Assembly: GCF_008373765.1 (NCBI RefSeq) | Contig: NZ_VUJW01000010.1 | Span: 62,001-126,000, forward strand | Direction: 5' to 3' | Source of the DNA: Nocardioides antri | GTDB lineage: Bacteria; Actinomycetota; Actinomycetes; Propionibacteriales; Nocardioidaceae | Length of the DNA: 64,000 nt | Shown: positions 62,979 to 64,000 of the stretch, in pieces | Numbering within the stretch: position 1 is the first letter of the stretch | Layout of the letters: every line of letters begins with the position of its first letter | Notes under the pieces: generated by a model | Seen by the model: only the letters and a program-made list of their open reading frames with translations | What the model was told of the DNA's origin: nothing | The model's database searches: none | Program-made: the position numbers and the translations under genes

Positions 62979-64000
62979 GCGTGGAGGTGCCGCTCGACCG
63001 GATGTGGGAGCGCAGCCGGCTGTCGGTGCGGGGCCGGGTGCAGCGGTGGCGCGGCAAGCTGTTCGCGATCGTCCAGTGCGCGATCGCCGCCGGCGTCGCC
63101 TGGTGGGTCGCTGCCGACCTGCTCGACCATGACACCCCCTTCTTCGCGCCCATCGCGGCGGTGGTGTCGCTGGGGACGTCGTACGGCCAGCGCCACCGGC
63201 GCGTCGTCGAGGTCGCCCTCGGGGTGGCGATCGGGGTGTTCGTCGCCGACGTGCTGGTGATCTGGATCGGCTCGGGGGCGTGGCAGCTCGCGCTCATCGT
63301 CGGCCTCGCGATGTCGACGGCTCTGCTGCTCGACGCGGGCACCCTGTTCGTCACCCAGGCCGCGGTGCAGTCCATCGTCGTCGCGACGCTCGTGCCCGAC
63401 CCGGACGCGGCGCTCACCCGGTGGACCGACGCCCTCATCGGCGGCGCGGTCGCGCTCGTCGCGGCCACCGTGGTGCCGGCGGCTCCGCTGCGGAAGCCGC
63501 GCGAGCAGGCCGCGGAGGTGGCCCGCAAGATCGCCGAGCTGCTACGTGCCGCGAGCCACGTGATGGTCGACGGGAAGGCCGACCCGGCTCTCGACCTGCT
63601 GGCCGACGCCCGTGCCACCGACCGCATGGTCCGCGAGCTCCAGGCGGCCGCGAACGAGGGCATGTCGGTCGTCCGGTCCTCGCCGTTCCGGCGCCGCCAC
63701 CGCGCGGGAGTACGCCGGATGGTGGAGCTCGTCGACCCGCTCGACCGCGCTCTCCGCAGCACCCGGGTGCTCGTCCGGCAGGCGGCGGTCGCGGCGTACC
63801 GGCACCGGCCGGTCCCGTCGTCGTACGCCGACCTGACGGCCGACCTCGCCCTGGCCGTCGAGGCCGTCGCCGACGAGCTCGCTGCCGAGCGGCTGCCGGA
63901 GGCTGCGCGCCCGCAGGTGCTCGCCGTGGGCCAGGCCACCAGCCTGGTCGAGCGGAGCGAGTCGCTCGCCGGCGACGCGATCCTGGCCCAGCTGCGCTCG
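62979..64000 (+). CDS. FUSC-type aromatic-acid exporter-like membrane protein, N-terminal part
   Basis: The frame is open to the right edge; 340 codons are present. Six membrane segments are suggested in residues 20-175 ('LFAIVQCAIAAGVAWWVAADLL', 'FFAPIAAVVSLGTSYGQRHRRVVEVALGVAIGVFVADVLVIWI', 'LALIVGLAMSTALLLDAG', 'AVQSIVVATLV', 'DALIGGAVALVAATVVPAAPL'), followed by a soluble helical region. 'GTSYGQRHRRVVEVALGVAIGV' is typical of the FUSC/DUF2955-like family. Start GTG 62979 is tentative; ATG 63000 is in frame. Substrate unknown. Confidence 0.8.

Overview
The window is about 70% G+C chromosomal DNA, densely coded, with many GTG starts and few long gaps. A WhiB regulator, actinobacterial-type SOS boxes, a B12-dependent ribonucleotide reductase, a wax-ester-synthase-like acyltransferase and the orders miaA-(...)-dapF-(...)-hflX and lexA-LysM gene-(...)-nrdR-nrdJ all point to an actinomycete. 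The protein style and dispersed repeats suggest a Nocardioides-like member of the Nocardioidaceae. That family placement is inference, because no rRNA or phylogenetic marker was compared.

Layout. 0-13 kb: mostly plus-strand housekeeping genes (peptidase E end, phosphotransferase, Nudix, miaA, AraC/DinB regulator, RibD-like reductase, gamma-glutamyltransferase, PPOX protein, dapF, SDR, hflX). They are broken by a minus-strand VWA gene and a small regulator with its own operator cluster. 13-25.8 kb: secreted hydrolase, DinG-type helicase, secreted metalloprotease, then the SOS/dNTP block. In that block lexA is divergent from a LysM cell-division-suppressor-like gene across about five SOS boxes. 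A 3 kb minus-strand lipoprotein block follows, then nrdR-nrdJ with a promoter and paired NrdR boxes. 25.8-30.8 kb: an accessory stretch with an SRA-HNH modification-dependent restriction enzyme divergent from a NERD nuclease-like protein, a DUF2510/PASTA/excalibur protein, rtcB and tRNA-Arg(ACG). 30.9-46.6 kb: a mixed gene set (metalloprotease with Ig-like repeats, azoreductase, malQ, MOSC protein, hydrolase-cyclase fusion, erythromycin-esterase-like enzyme, HNH lipoprotein, AlaDH/PNT enzyme, amidohydrolase, MutT, hemerythrin). 46.6-53.5 kb: DUF427, MFS, gluconokinase, P450, methyltransferase, whiB7 with an attenuator-like leader, mug. 53.5-64 kb: lipoprotein, phosphodiester glycosidase, orphan beta-class DNA methyltransferase, wax ester synthase, FG-GAP protein, DinB-type polymerase, a GIY-YIG gene inside inverted repeat arrays, a carboxylate-amine ligase and the start of a FUSC-type membrane protein.

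DNA damage and nucleotide supply is the strongest functional theme: lexA, the LysM gene, nrdR/nrdJ, DinG, DinB and Mug. The most unusual signal is a 19-bp repeat, GGTCGAGCTTGTCGAGACC, and its one-base variants. It forms three tandem copies on each side of a 101-codon GIY-YIG nuclease gene in opposite orientation (61208-61762). A single copy lies before the polymerase gene, and three in-frame copies lie inside the nrdJ coding sequence. This resembles a repeat family with its own nuclease, comparable in layout to REP/RAYT elements but with a different enzyme. Other notable signals are a whiB7 leader with a 52-codon upstream ORF and an intrinsic terminator, a DinB polymerase with isoleucine at the steric-gate position, a cyclase fused to a hydrolase without its nucleophile, and nested palindromes at 8828-9038.
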